Part shown: in pieces, positions 25,726 to 33,967 of the stretch | Layout: each line of letters opens with the position of its first letter | How positions within the stretch are numbered: position 1 is the stretch's first letter | Source: Acetobacteraceae bacterium | GTDB lineage: Bacteria; Pseudomonadota; Alphaproteobacteria; Acetobacterales; Acetobacteraceae | Direction: 5' to 3' | NCBI GenBank assembly: GCA_022842185.1 | Contig: JALHQB010000041.1 | Location: 1-45,863 of the forward strand | DNA: 45,863 bases | Translations under genes and position numbers: made by a program | The notes under the pieces: generated by a model | Databases searched by the model: none | Seen by the model: only the letters and a program-made list of their open reading frames with translations | Told to the model about the DNA's origin: nothing

Positions 25726-26691
25726 TCACCCGGTCCTGAGCCCCAGCCGCTCCACCCGCTGGCGCTCCAGCTCGTAGGTCTCCAGCATGTTGCGGCCGTA
25801 ATCCTCGCTGCCGAGGTATTCGACCGGCTGGTCGAGCCGCCGCATCACCGCCAGATGCGACGGGTCATACAGCGCCGCCTTGAAGCCATCATGCAGCGCA
25901 GTGCGGATCGCCGGGTCCATCCCAGGCGGCCCCGCGAGGCCATAGGGCGAGGTCACCACCATGTCCTGATAGCCAAGCTCAATGAGCGTCGGAACGCTGG
26001 GCCAGCGCGGGGATCGTTCGCGCACCCAGACATTGAGCATCCGCAGCCGGCCCTCATCGACCAATTGCCCGATGCCCGAACCGGCGGCCTGTGCCTCGAT
26101 ATGCCCACCCATCAATTGCGGCGCAGCTTCCGATTCACCGCGGAAGGGCACATGGATGACGTCCAGATTCTCGCGCGCGGCGAGATCCACCATGGTCAGA
26201 TGCGGCGTGCCGTTCGCACCGGTATTGCCGATGCGAACCCGGCCCGGCCGGCGCCGCGCATCGGCGACCAGATCCTGCCAGGTCATGTAGGGACTGTTGG
26301 CGGAAACCAGCACGCCGAACAGGTAGCCGGTCAGGTGAATGATCGGCGTGAAGTCCTTCGTCACGTCATAGGGCATGCGCTGCATATGCGGCAGCCGCAG
26401 CACCGGCAGGGTGATCTGCGCCACCAGGTACCCATCCGGCCGAGCACGGGCGACCGCGGCCGCACCCAGCGTGCTGCCGGCGCCGGGGCGGTTTTCCACC
26501 AGCACGGTCTGGCCGAAATGCCGCGTCGCCGCTTCCGCCAGCGCGCGCATCTGCACATCGGTGGCACCGCCCGGTGTGAAGGGCACCAGGATCGTGATGG
26601 GTCGGCTTGGGAAGCGGTCCTGCGCCGCGGCGCCCTGGATGAAAGGCACGGCCAATGCTGCGCCCAAGGCGCCGCGTCGGGTGATGGTCAT
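25726..26691 (-). CDS. Bug-type (TTT family) periplasmic binding protein
   Basis: 321-aa receptor and the last gene of the six-gene minus-strand CoA-ester operon, 25 nt after the dehydrogenase. The signal region is ITRRGALGAALAVPFIQGAAAQ. Motifs: ITILVPFTPGGATDVQMRA, VENRPGAGSTLGAAAVARARPDGY, IIHLTGYLFGV and HVPFRGESEAAPQL. A good Shine-Dalgarno (GGGAGGAAC) precedes the ATG. It is a close paralogue of the Bug protein at 20961-21932, suggesting related ligands for the two catabolic blocks. Confidence 0.9.
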   Translation of the reverse strand: MTITRRGALGAALAVPFIQGAAAQDRFPSRPITILVPFTPGGATDVQMRALAEAATRHFGQTVLVENRPGAGSTLGAAAVARARPDGYLVAQITLPVLRLPHMQRMPYDVTKDFTPIIHLTGYLFGVLVSANSPYMTWQDLVADARRRPGRVRIGNTGANGTPHLTMVDLAARENLDVIHVPFRGESEAAPQLMGGHIEAQAAGSGIGQLVDEGRLRMLNVWVRERSPRWPSVPTLIELGYQDMVVTSPYGLAGPPGMDPAIRTALHDGFKAALYDPSHLAVMRRLDQPVEYLGSEDYGRNMLETYELERQRVERLGLRTG

Positions 26692-26716
26692 TGTTGTTGT
26701 TCCTCCCTGTCGCGCG

Positions 26717-27877
26717 TCACAGCGTGCGCGCGATGATTTCCTTCATGATCTCGGAGCTGCCGCCATAGATGCGCCCGACCCGCGCATCGGCCCAGGCGCG
26801 ACCGATCTCGACATCCGCCATGTAGCCGTTGCCGCCATGCATCTGCAGGCAGTCATCCAACAGGCGGTTCTGCATCTCGGTCCCCAGCAGCTTGGCCTGG
26901 GCCGCGAGGTCGATCGACAGCCCGCCATTCATATGCAGCGCAAGGCAATGATCGGCGAAGACGCGGAACATGGTGGCCTGCGCGCGCAATTCCGCCAGTT
27001 TGAAGCGATTGTGCTGGAAGTCGAACACCGTCTGGCCGAACGCCTTCCGCTCCTTCGCGTAGTCGATGGTTTTCTGCAGCATCACCTCCATGGACATCGC
27101 GCTGCGGATGGCGATGACCAGCCGTTCCTGCGGCAGGTTCCTAATGAGGTAGGAGAAGCCCGCATTCTCCTCACCGAGGAGGTTGTCGGCCGGCACACGC
27201 ACATCGTCGAAGAACAGTTCCGAGGTATCGGCGGCGTGCATGCCGATCTTCTCGAGGTTGCGCCCCTTGGTGAAGCCGGGCGTGCCTTCCTCGACGCAGA
27301 TCAGGCTGATGCCCTTGCGGCCCGCGCCGGGGTCGGTCTTGCAGGCCACGATCACCAGCCCGCAATTCTGCCCGTTGGAGATGAAGGTTTTCGACCCGTT
27401 GATGATCCAGTCCGACCCATCGCGCCGCGCATGGGTCTTCATCGCCTTGAGGTCGGATCCCATGCCGGGTTCGGTCATGGCGATGGCGGTGATGATCTCA
27501 CCCTTCGCCATGCGCGGCAGCCATTCGCGCTTCCTGTGCGGGAGCGCGAATTCCTCGATGTAGGGCACGACGATGTCCGAATGCAGCGGGAAGCCGATGC
27601 CCGAGGCGTTGGTGCGGGCGATCTCCTCGATGATGATAGCGGCATAGCCGAAATCCGCACCCGCACCGCCGAATTCCTCGGCCATCATCGGGCACAGAAG
27701 CCCTTCCGCGCCGGCCTTCAGCCAGACATCACGCGACACGATCCCGGCGCGTTCCCAGTCGCGATGATGCGGCACGATCTCGCGTTCGAAGAAGCGGCGC
27801 ACCTGGGTGCGGAACAACTCATGGTCGGAGGTGAAGACGCTGCGCGCCGTCCCGGCTTGCGGGGCTGCGGTATCCAT
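26717..27877 (-). CDS. acyl-CoA dehydrogenase
   Basis: 386-aa FAD-dependent dehydrogenase making an alpha,beta double bond in an acyl-CoA. Motifs: AIAMTEPGMGSDLKAMKT and IINGSKTFISNGQ (FAD and substrate contacts), YAKERKAFGQTVFDFQ, and DDCLQMHGGNGYM with RIYGGSSEIMKEIIARTL at the end. The usual C-terminal catalytic Glu (YEGT) is Gly here. The base may instead be a Glu in the central helix, perhaps the one in SAMSMEVML, as in isovaleryl- and long-chain-type enzymes; this is inference. It lies between the racemase and a Bug gene in the operon. Confidence 0.92.
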   Translation of the reverse strand: MDTAAPQAGTARSVFTSDHELFRTQVRRFFEREIVPHHRDWERAGIVSRDVWLKAGAEGLLCPMMAEEFGGAGADFGYAAIIIEEIARTNASGIGFPLHSDIVVPYIEEFALPHRKREWLPRMAKGEIITAIAMTEPGMGSDLKAMKTHARRDGSDWIINGSKTFISNGQNCGLVIVACKTDPGAGRKGISLICVEEGTPGFTKGRNLEKIGMHAADTSELFFDDVRVPADNLLGEENAGFSYLIRNLPQERLVIAIRSAMSMEVMLQKTIDYAKERKAFGQTVFDFQHNRFKLAELRAQATMFRVFADHCLALHMNGGLSIDLAAQAKLLGTEMQNRLLDDCLQMHGGNGYMADVEIGRAWADARVGRIYGGSSEIMKEIIARTL

Positions 27878-27937
27878 GGACGTGTCCCTCGCCTTGCTTG
27901 TCGTTGGGACAAGCCTAGCGCGCAGCCGGCCCGGCTG

Positions 27938-29056
27938 TCAGCCGCCGCGAAGGGCGGCGATCTCCACGGGGTTGAAACCCCAATCGGCCAGTGCGGCGTC
28001 GCCATCCGCGCTGCGCCGCAGCGGCGGGCCGGGCCGTTCGGCTGGCGTGCGCGAAAACCTCGGGCTTGGCGCCGGTTGCATCCCCGGCCCGCGGGAAAAG
28101 AAGGTGCTGCGCGCGACATTGTGCGGATGCAGCGGCGCTTCCTCCAGGTCGAGCACCGGGGCGACGCAGGCATCCGTGCCCTCGAACACGGTGGCCCAAT
28201 GGTCGCGCGGCTGGCGGAGGAAAATGGCGGCGAATTCCGCCCGGATCGCGGGCCAGCGCGCCTGGTCGGTCCGGTCCGCGAAGCCTTCGGGGTCGAGGCC
28301 CAGGCCGTTGAGCAGCAACGCGAAGAATTGCGGCTCCAGCGCACCCACCGCCACGTATTTGCCATCGGCGCATTCATAGGTGTCGTAATAGGGGCAGGCG
28401 CCGTCAAGCATATTGCTCTCCCGCGCATTGTTCCATCGCCCCTGCGCGAGCAGGCCGTAGAAGGCCCCCATCAGCGTGGCGGACCCGTCGGTCATCGCCG
28501 CATCGACCACCTGGCCGCGGCCGCTGCGGTTCGTCTCGAACATCGCGGCCATGATGCCGTAGGCCAGCAGCATCCCGCCGCCGCCGAAATCCCCCACCAG
28601 ATTGAGCGGCGGCACCGGCCTTTCCCCGGCGCGGCCCATCGACCACAGCGCGCCGGTCAGGGCGATGTAGGTGATGTCATGCCCCGCCACCTGCGCCAGA
28701 GGCCCGTCCTGCCCCCACCCGGTCATGCGGCCATAGACCAGGCGCGGATTGCGCGCATGGCATTCCGCCGGCCCGAGCCCGAGGCGTTCCATCACGCCCG
28801 GCCGAAAGCCTTCCACCAGCACATCCGCGCGTTCGACGAGGCGCAGCACCGCACCGATCGCCGCCGGGGATTTCAGATCCAGGGTCAGGCTGCGGCGCCC
28901 TCGCCTGGGCACATCCGCCGGGTTGCCCGTCGGGGCGCCGGGCCGGTCGATCCGCAGCACCTCCGCGCCCAGATCGGCCAGCATCATGCAGCAGAACGGT
29001 CCCGGTCCGATGCCGGCGATCTCCAGCACGCGAAGCCCGGACAAGGGACCTGCCAT
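27938..29056 (-). CDS. alpha-methylacyl-CoA racemase (CaiB/BaiF family)
   Basis: 372-aa family III CoA-transferase-fold protein. His126 (AGHDITY), Asp156 ([10 protein letters not shown]) and Glu241 (GALEPQF) coincide in number and context with the catalytic residues described for the mycobacterial racemase MCR, so racemisation of 2-methylacyl-CoA fits better than CoA transfer. That activity converts (R)-2-methyl esters to the (S) form that acyl-CoA dehydrogenases accept, matching the dehydrogenase encoded just downstream. It begins 3 nt after the crotonase stop. A formyl-CoA-transferase-like role is the alternative. Confidence 0.85.
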   Translation of the reverse strand: MAGPLSGLRVLEIAGIGPGPFCCMMLADLGAEVLRIDRPGAPTGNPADVPRRGRRSLTLDLKSPAAIGAVLRLVERADVLVEGFRPGVMERLGLGPAECHARNPRLVYGRMTGWGQDGPLAQVAGHDITYIALTGALWSMGRAGERPVPPLNLVGDFGGGGMLLAYGIMAAMFETNRSGRGQVVDAAMTDGSATLMGAFYGLLAQGRWNNARESNMLDGACPYYDTYECADGKYVAVGALEPQFFALLLNGLGLDPEGFADRTDQARWPAIRAEFAAIFLRQPRDHWATVFEGTDACVAPVLDLEEAPLHPHNVARSTFFSRGPGMQPAPSPRFSRTPAERPGPPLRRSADGDAALADWGFNPVEIAALRGG

Positions 29057-29059
29057 GGC

Positions 29060-29800
29060 TCAGCGCCCCTCGAACTTGGGTGCGCGCTTTTCGCGGAAGG
29101 CAGCGACGCCTTCAGCGACATCGGCCGAGTTGCGGATCGCAGCCATGCGCTGGCCGTGGATCGCCATCTGTTCCGATGGGCCGCGCGGGATGATCTCCTC
29201 CGTCACCATGCGCTTGATCTCGCCCAGCACCATCGGCGCCATGCCTGACAGGTCTGCCGCCCATTGCTTCGCCGTGGCGAGCGCCTCGCCCTCCGGCACC
29301 ACCTCATTGACCAGCCCGACACGTTCGGCGCGCTGCGCGTCGATCACGCGGCACAGCAGCGCGATCTCCATGGCGATCTTGTGCGGGATGCGGCTGACCA
29401 GGCCGGCGATCATCCCGCCCGTCAGGCCGAGCTTGGCCTCGGGGTAATAGAATTTTGCCTTCGCGCCGCAGACCATCAGGTCGCACATCATGCCCAGCAC
29501 GATGGCGCCGCCGACGCACCATCCTTCGACCGCGCAAATGACGGGTTTGAGCGGCTTGAAGCCGACGGTGGGGATGGCGCGCCACAATTCCGGCGGGTCG
29601 GTCACGTCGGCGCCGAAGCTGAAGGCGCGCGTGCCTTCCGCGGTGATGATCGCCACGCGCAGGTCGGCGCGGTGTTCGAATTCCTGCATCGCACGCTGCA
29701 ACTGCTCGGCCATCGGCTTGCTGATGGCGTTGCCCTTGGCCGGGTTGTTCAGCGAGACGATGCGGACCGCGCCCTCATCGACGATCTTCACCAATTCCAC
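29060..29800 (-). CDS. crotonase-family protein (enoyl-CoA hydratase-like) with one catalytic Glu missing
   Basis: 246-aa crotonase. The oxyanion-hole segments FSFGADVTD and GWCVGGAIVLGMMCD are present, and the second acidic residue is kept in YPEAKLGLTGG. The position of the first catalytic Glu of rat mitochondrial hydratase (GGCELAM) reads GGAIVLG, so Val replaces it. It may hydrate by an altered mechanism or act as an isomerase or hydrolase. The GTG start at 29800 lies one base after the upstream Bug stop and has AGGAGTGAAC. It is the third gene of the operon. Confidence 0.85.
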   Translation of the reverse strand: MELVKIVDEGAVRIVSLNNPAKGNAISKPMAEQLQRAMQEFEHRADLRVAIITAEGTRAFSFGADVTDPPELWRAIPTVGFKPLKPVICAVEGWCVGGAIVLGMMCDLMVCGAKAKFYYPEAKLGLTGGMIAGLVSRIPHKIAMEIALLCRVIDAQRAERVGLVNEVVPEGEALATAKQWAADLSGMAPMVLGEIKRMVTEEIIPRGPSEQMAIHGQRMAAIRNSADVAEGVAAFREKRAPKFEGR

Positions 29801-29801
29801 G

Positions 29802-30764
29802 TCAGTTCACTCCTGCGCCGGTGCGGCGGATGATCTCGGCGAAGATCGCACGTTCGCCGGTGATGCGGTTGGCGAAGGTCTCGCCGGTTTCGAAGGCGGG
29901 ACGCAGGCCGCCATGGGCCAGGCCGCGGGCGACCTCCTCGGACTTCAGGGCCTGTTCCAGCGAAGCGGCAATGCGCTGGCAGACCGGCGCGGGCGTGCCG
30001 GCCGGTGCGGCGACGCCGAACCATGACATCGCGCCACGATCGGCCAGGCCGGATTCCATCAGCGTCGGCACATCGGGGAATTCCGGGTGGCGCTGGTCCC
30101 CGAAGGTTGCCAGTGGGCGCAGCTGCCCCTGGCGCACCATGGGCAGCGTCGCGGGGTCGCACATCATCTGGATGTGCCCGGCCACCAGATCGTTCACCGC
30201 CAGGCCCGACCCGCGATAGGGAACGTGTTCGAACTGCGCCTTGGCGTGGTCGCCCAGGATCTCGCATTGCAGCTGGGTGATGGTGCCATTGCCCGCGGAC
30301 CCGAAGCGCAGTCGCCCCGGATTGGCCTTGGCATAGGCGATCAGCTCCTGGATCGTGCGCGCCGGCACCGATGGGTTGACCACCACGAAAGCATCCGAGG
30401 CCGCGACGCGCGCGATCGGCACGAAGGCGCGGTCCACATCATAGGGCGGGCGCATCATCGTCGGGCTGATGGTGAAGACCGCTGTCGGGAACAGCAGCAA
30501 TGTGTAGCCGTCCGGTCGCGCGCGGGAGACGTATTCGGCGCCGATCGTCCCGCCGGCGCCGCCGCGATTCTCGATAACAATGGTCTGGCCGATCACGCGC
30601 TGCCATTCCTGCATCAGTGGCCGCGCGACATTGTCGGTGCTGCCGCCGGGCGGATAGGGCACCACCAGGACGACCTGGCGATCCGCCCAGGCGCCCTGGG
30701 CGCGGGCGAGCGTGGGGGTGAGCAAGGCCGCGCCCAGCGCGCGGCGTGACAGTTTGGCCTTCAT
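29802..30764 (-). CDS. Bug-type (TTT family) periplasmic binding protein
   Basis: 320-aa receptor with a short signal region (KLSRRALGAALLTPTLARAQG). Motifs: VVLVVPYPPGGSTDNVARPL, VIENRGGAGGTIGAEYVSRARPDGY and EHVPYRGSGLAVNDLVAGHI. It overlaps the stop of the ADP-forming synthetase gene by 4 nt and ends one base before the crotonase start, so uptake and degradation are tightly co-expressed. It belongs to a different subgroup from the 20961 and 25726 proteins. Confidence 0.92.
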   Translation of the reverse strand: MKAKLSRRALGAALLTPTLARAQGAWADRQVVLVVPYPPGGSTDNVARPLMQEWQRVIGQTIVIENRGGAGGTIGAEYVSRARPDGYTLLLFPTAVFTISPTMMRPPYDVDRAFVPIARVAASDAFVVVNPSVPARTIQELIAYAKANPGRLRFGSAGNGTITQLQCEILGDHAKAQFEHVPYRGSGLAVNDLVAGHIQMMCDPATLPMVRQGQLRPLATFGDQRHPEFPDVPTLMESGLADRGAMSWFGVAAPAGTPAPVCQRIAASLEQALKSEEVARGLAHGGLRPAFETGETFANRITGERAIFAEIIRRTGAGVN

Positions 30765-32875
30765 GGCTTCGGTTCCTCCGTGAGAGTGGCGCGGGCATCC
30801 ACGGCAATCGCCCCCTGCCCCGCCGCGCGCAGGATCAGGGGATTGATGTCGAGTTCGGCGAGACGCGGCCCGAGATCGGCCGCCAGCCAGGACAACCGCA
30901 CCAGCGCATCGGCCGCCGCCGCGATGTCGGCGGCGGGGCGGCCGCGCAGGCCACGCAGCACAGGCGCCACGCGCAGCCCTTCGATCAACGCGCGCGCATC
31001 GGGCAGGGACAGCGGTGCGGGTGACGTGCGCACATCGTGCAGGAATTCCACGAGCACACCACCTGCGCCGGCCAGCACCATCGGCCCGAATTGCGGATCG
31101 GCGGTGGCGCCGAGGAACAATTCGGCTTCGCCGCGCGCCATTTCCTGGATCACGCAGCCTTCGGCGGCGCCGGGTGCCGCGCGGTCCAGCGCGGCGGTCA
31201 CCTCGGCGAAGGCGGCCCGCACCGCTGCCTCGTCGCGCAGATTCAACCGCACCAAGCCAAGGTCGGATTTGTGCACCACCGTCCTGCTGACACCCTTCAG
31301 CACGACGGGAAAACCGATGGCGCGGGCAGCCTCGATCGCCTGGTCCGCCGTGGCGGCGGCAGCCTCGCGCGTTACCGGGATACCGTAGGCTGACAGCAGG
31401 CCCTTAGCCTCGCCTTCGGTCAGCGCGCCGGTCGGCAGGACAGGCGCGGGGCCGCAGCCGGCCGGACGGGCTGCCGCTGTTGCGGTGCGGCGGGCACGGC
31501 CCTCGGCTTCGGCTTCCAGCGCGCGCAGCACCGTGATGGCATCCGACATGCGGTCATAGAACGGGAAATCCGCCGCGCGCATCGCGGCGCGGGATGCATC
31601 GCCAACCGCGCCCGCCGTCATCAGATACAACAGCGGCTTACCGCCGTCGCGCCCCAGCGGCGGAAACAGCGCGGTGCGCCCGACCATGTCGGGCTGCGTC
31701 GTCATCGGCACGACCACGGCGCCGATATCCGGGTCCGCCATGAAGGCGCGGATGCACTCCGACAGGCCATCGCCGCTGGTGCCTTCATGGAAGGACCCGG
31801 TATCGACCGGCAGCGCGATATGCGTGTCAGGCATCCAGCGGCCCAGCGCGGCGCGCGTCGCATCCGACATGGTCGCCAGGCGCAGCCCCGCGCCCGGCAG
31901 CATGTCCGCGAAGGTCACGGTGGACCCGCCCGAGGATGCGATGGGTGCCAGGCCCAGCCCTGGCGCCGGCAGGCGCGGCAGGCGGATGGCGGCATCGCAG
32001 GCGAGGACCATCATCTGCGGATCCTCCATCACCACCGCGCCGGCGTCGCGGCAGATCGCCTCGAAGGCCGGGAAGGCGCCGGCGAGACTGGCGGTGTGGG
32101 ATCGTGCGGCCTGGGCGCCAGCCTCGCTGCGCCCAGCCTTGACGATGAACACCGGCTTGCGCGCCGCGCGCAGCAAGGCGCGGAAGCGCGCCGGGTCACG
32201 CAGTCCCTCGATGTACAGGCCGATCACGCGCGTGGCGTCATCCTGCACCAGGTAGTCGAGGAAATCCTCCAGCCCCAGATCGGCCTGGTTGCCGACGGAG
32301 ATGCAGCGGCTGAACCGCGCGCCGTGATGCCGCCCGAAGGACAGCAGCGTGCCCATCAGCGCGCCGGACTGGCTGACCATGCCGATGCCGCCGGGGGCGT
32401 AGTCGTCTTCCTCCAGCGCCAGGGACGATGACAGCATGGCGCGATCGACAGGGTTGAAGATGCCGAGGCAATTCGGCCCGACAAGACGCATCCCGGCCGC
32501 GCGCGCGATGGAAAGGACCCGGTCCTGCAAGGCGGCGCCTTCGGGGCCGGCCTCGGCCAGTTTGCCGGTGATGACGATGCAGGCGCCGACACCGGCGGCG
32601 GCGCAATCGGTGATCTGCGCTTCAAGCGAGGAGGCCGGCACGGCGAGGATCGCGACATCGGCCGCGATCGGCGCGGCGGACACGCGCGGATAGGCCGGCA
32701 ACCCACGGATCGTCGCGCGGTTCGGGTTGATCGGCAGCAATTGCCCCGCAAACCCGTGCTTGATCAGATAGTGGATGACGCGGCCACCGAACTTGCCGAC
32801 GTCATCGGACGCACCGACGACCGCCACCGATCGCGGCGCCACGATGCGCGCGATGGGCAAGGCTTGCCTCGTCAT
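30761..32875 (-). CDS. ADP-forming acyl-CoA synthetase (acetate-CoA ligase type, fused subunits)
   Basis: 704-aa NDP-forming ligase. It has an N-terminal CoA-binding Rossmann domain (about 10-130, SVAVVGASDDVGKFGG), a flavodoxin-like ligase domain with the phospho-His segment ARSHTASLAG (about 260), and a C-terminal ATP-grasp domain (about 480-700, GFPVVLKGVSRTVVHKSDLGLV). It would activate the imported acid with ATP, giving ADP and phosphate. Start 32875 is favoured by GGAGGGTACG; an ATG eight codons upstream lacks one. It is the first gene of the six-gene operon. Upstream lies the 57-bp tandem repeat. Confidence 0.9.
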   Translation of the reverse strand: MTRQALPIARIVAPRSVAVVGASDDVGKFGGRVIHYLIKHGFAGQLLPINPNRATIRGLPAYPRVSAAPIAADVAILAVPASSLEAQITDCAAAGVGACIVITGKLAEAGPEGAALQDRVLSIARAAGMRLVGPNCLGIFNPVDRAMLSSSLALEEDDYAPGGIGMVSQSGALMGTLLSFGRHHGARFSRCISVGNQADLGLEDFLDYLVQDDATRVIGLYIEGLRDPARFRALLRAARKPVFIVKAGRSEAGAQAARSHTASLAGAFPAFEAICRDAGAVVMEDPQMMVLACDAAIRLPRLPAPGLGLAPIASSGGSTVTFADMLPGAGLRLATMSDATRAALGRWMPDTHIALPVDTGSFHEGTSGDGLSECIRAFMADPDIGAVVVPMTTQPDMVGRTALFPPLGRDGGKPLLYLMTAGAVGDASRAAMRAADFPFYDRMSDAITVLRALEAEAEGRARRTATAAARPAGCGPAPVLPTGALTEGEAKGLLSAYGIPVTREAAAATADQAIEAARAIGFPVVLKGVSRTVVHKSDLGLVRLNLRDEAAVRAAFAEVTAALDRAAPGAAEGCVIQEMARGEAELFLGATADPQFGPMVLAGAGGVLVEFLHDVRTSPAPLSLPDARALIEGLRVAPVLRGLRGRPAADIAAAADALVRLSWLAADLGPRLAELDINPLILRAAGQGAIAVDARATLTEEPKP

Positions 32876-32925
32876 CGTACCCTCCACGCCCGTCTCCATT
32901 CGCGGGTTGTGACGGCAGGCTAGAG

Positions 32926-33039
32926 CGTGATGGCCGAAGGCGCAAAGGCGCCGGAGGGCTGAATCACGCGATCACGCAACACCGTGATGGCCGAAGGCGC
33001 AAAGGCGCCCAGGAACTGAATCACGCGATCACGCAGAAC
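32926..33039. repeat. tandem repeat, two 57-bp units with ATCACGC half-sites
   Basis: Units at 32926-32982 and 32983-33039 are nearly identical, with differences only in a short central patch (GGAGGG versus CAGGAA) and near the end. Each begins CGTGAT and ends with two direct ATCACGC copies 8 nt apart (first unit 32963-32969 and 32971-32977), so the unit can fold back (CGTGAT with ATCACG) or present three regulator half-sites. It lies in the 203-nt gap between the MBL gene end and the CoA-ligase start, where the operon promoter should be. Confidence 0.75.
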
Positions 33040-33078
33040 CGAGATACGACAACGAGGCGCGTGGATCGCGCCGGCGCG

Positions 33079-33951
33079 TCAGCCCACCGTATCCGCGCGG
33101 AAGCCATTCCCCCAACGCGACAGTCGCGCATGCGACGGCGAGGGAAAATGCGCGAAACAGAGCAAGGTGCGCGCCTCGCAGGCACATTCGAGCACGCGAC
33201 GGCGGGTCTTGGCCGCCAGCGTCGGATCCCAATCCGCGCGCATGGTGATCTCCGGATAACGTGCCTGCAGCGGGGAATGGATCAGGTCGCCGGTGAACAA
33301 GGCCTCCTGGTCGCCGCTACCGACGCGGAGCGCGACATGGTGCGGTGAATGGCCGGGCGTGGGTTCCAGGCGGATGGTGTCGGTGATGGCATGGTCGTCG
33401 GCGACCATTTCGGCGCGTCCGGCCCCGACGATCGGCAGCACGGAATCGACGAAGGGCAGCACCGGCGCCTTCGCGTTCTCCGCGTTCCAATACGCGAATT
33501 CCTGCGCCGAGAAGACGTAGCGCGCACGGGGGAAGGTCGGCACCCAACGGCCATCGACCAGCCGCGTGTTCCAGCCGACGTGATCGACATGCATGTGCGT
33601 GCACATGACGATGTCGATGTCGTCCACACTCAACCCCAGCGCCGCGAGGCCGCGCATATAGGCATCCCCGCGCAGCTGGTTCCAGAAGGCGTGGTTGGGC
33701 CGGTCCTTGTCGTTGCCGACGCAGGTATCGACCAGGATGGTGTGGTGCTTCGTGCGCACCACCCAGGACTGGATGGCGAGGATCAGCTTGCCGGTGGCGG
33801 GGTCGAGCGCCGCGGGTTCGAGCCAGGCGCGGTTTTCCTCCAGCAGGTCCGGCGTCAGGTTCGGGAAAAAAGTGAGCGGATCGAAAAGCGGCGTCTCCTC
33901 CTCGATGATGCGCTGGATCGTGATGTCGCCGAGCATGAAGCCGTCGGTCAT
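33079..33951 (-). CDS. MBL-fold metallo-hydrolase
   Basis: 290-aa metallo-beta-lactamase-fold hydrolase. The metal motif THMHVDHVGWN (HxHxDH) is followed by PTPGHSPHHVAL, FTGDLIHSP and the late His in CFAHFPSPSHAR, so the dinuclear zinc set looks complete. The N-terminal IQRIIEEETPLFDPLTFFP recalls lactonase-like members. Start 33951 has GGAGGGACAC upstream. It begins 16 nt after the MFS gene stop on the same strand, suggesting import plus hydrolysis of an ester or lactone. The substrate is unknown. Confidence 0.88.
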   Translation of the reverse strand: MTDGFMLGDITIQRIIEEETPLFDPLTFFPNLTPDLLEENRAWLEPAALDPATGKLILAIQSWVVRTKHHTILVDTCVGNDKDRPNHAFWNQLRGDAYMRGLAALGLSVDDIDIVMCTHMHVDHVGWNTRLVDGRWVPTFPRARYVFSAQEFAYWNAENAKAPVLPFVDSVLPIVGAGRAEMVADDHAITDTIRLEPTPGHSPHHVALRVGSGDQEALFTGDLIHSPLQARYPEITMRADWDPTLAAKTRRRVLECACEARTLLCFAHFPSPSHARLSRWGNGFRADTVG

Positions 33952-33967
33952 GTGTCCCTCCCCTACC

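Noticed and set aside
26375..29248. A 957-codon open frame on the plus strand.
   Set aside because: It lies antisense to the Bug, dehydrogenase, racemase and crotonase genes, which have clear family motifs. Its translation is Arg/His/Gly-rich without domains, as expected for a GC-rich antisense shadow.
32926..33039. CRISPR-like array.
   Set aside because: There are only two directly abutting 57-bp units without spacers, and no cas genes.
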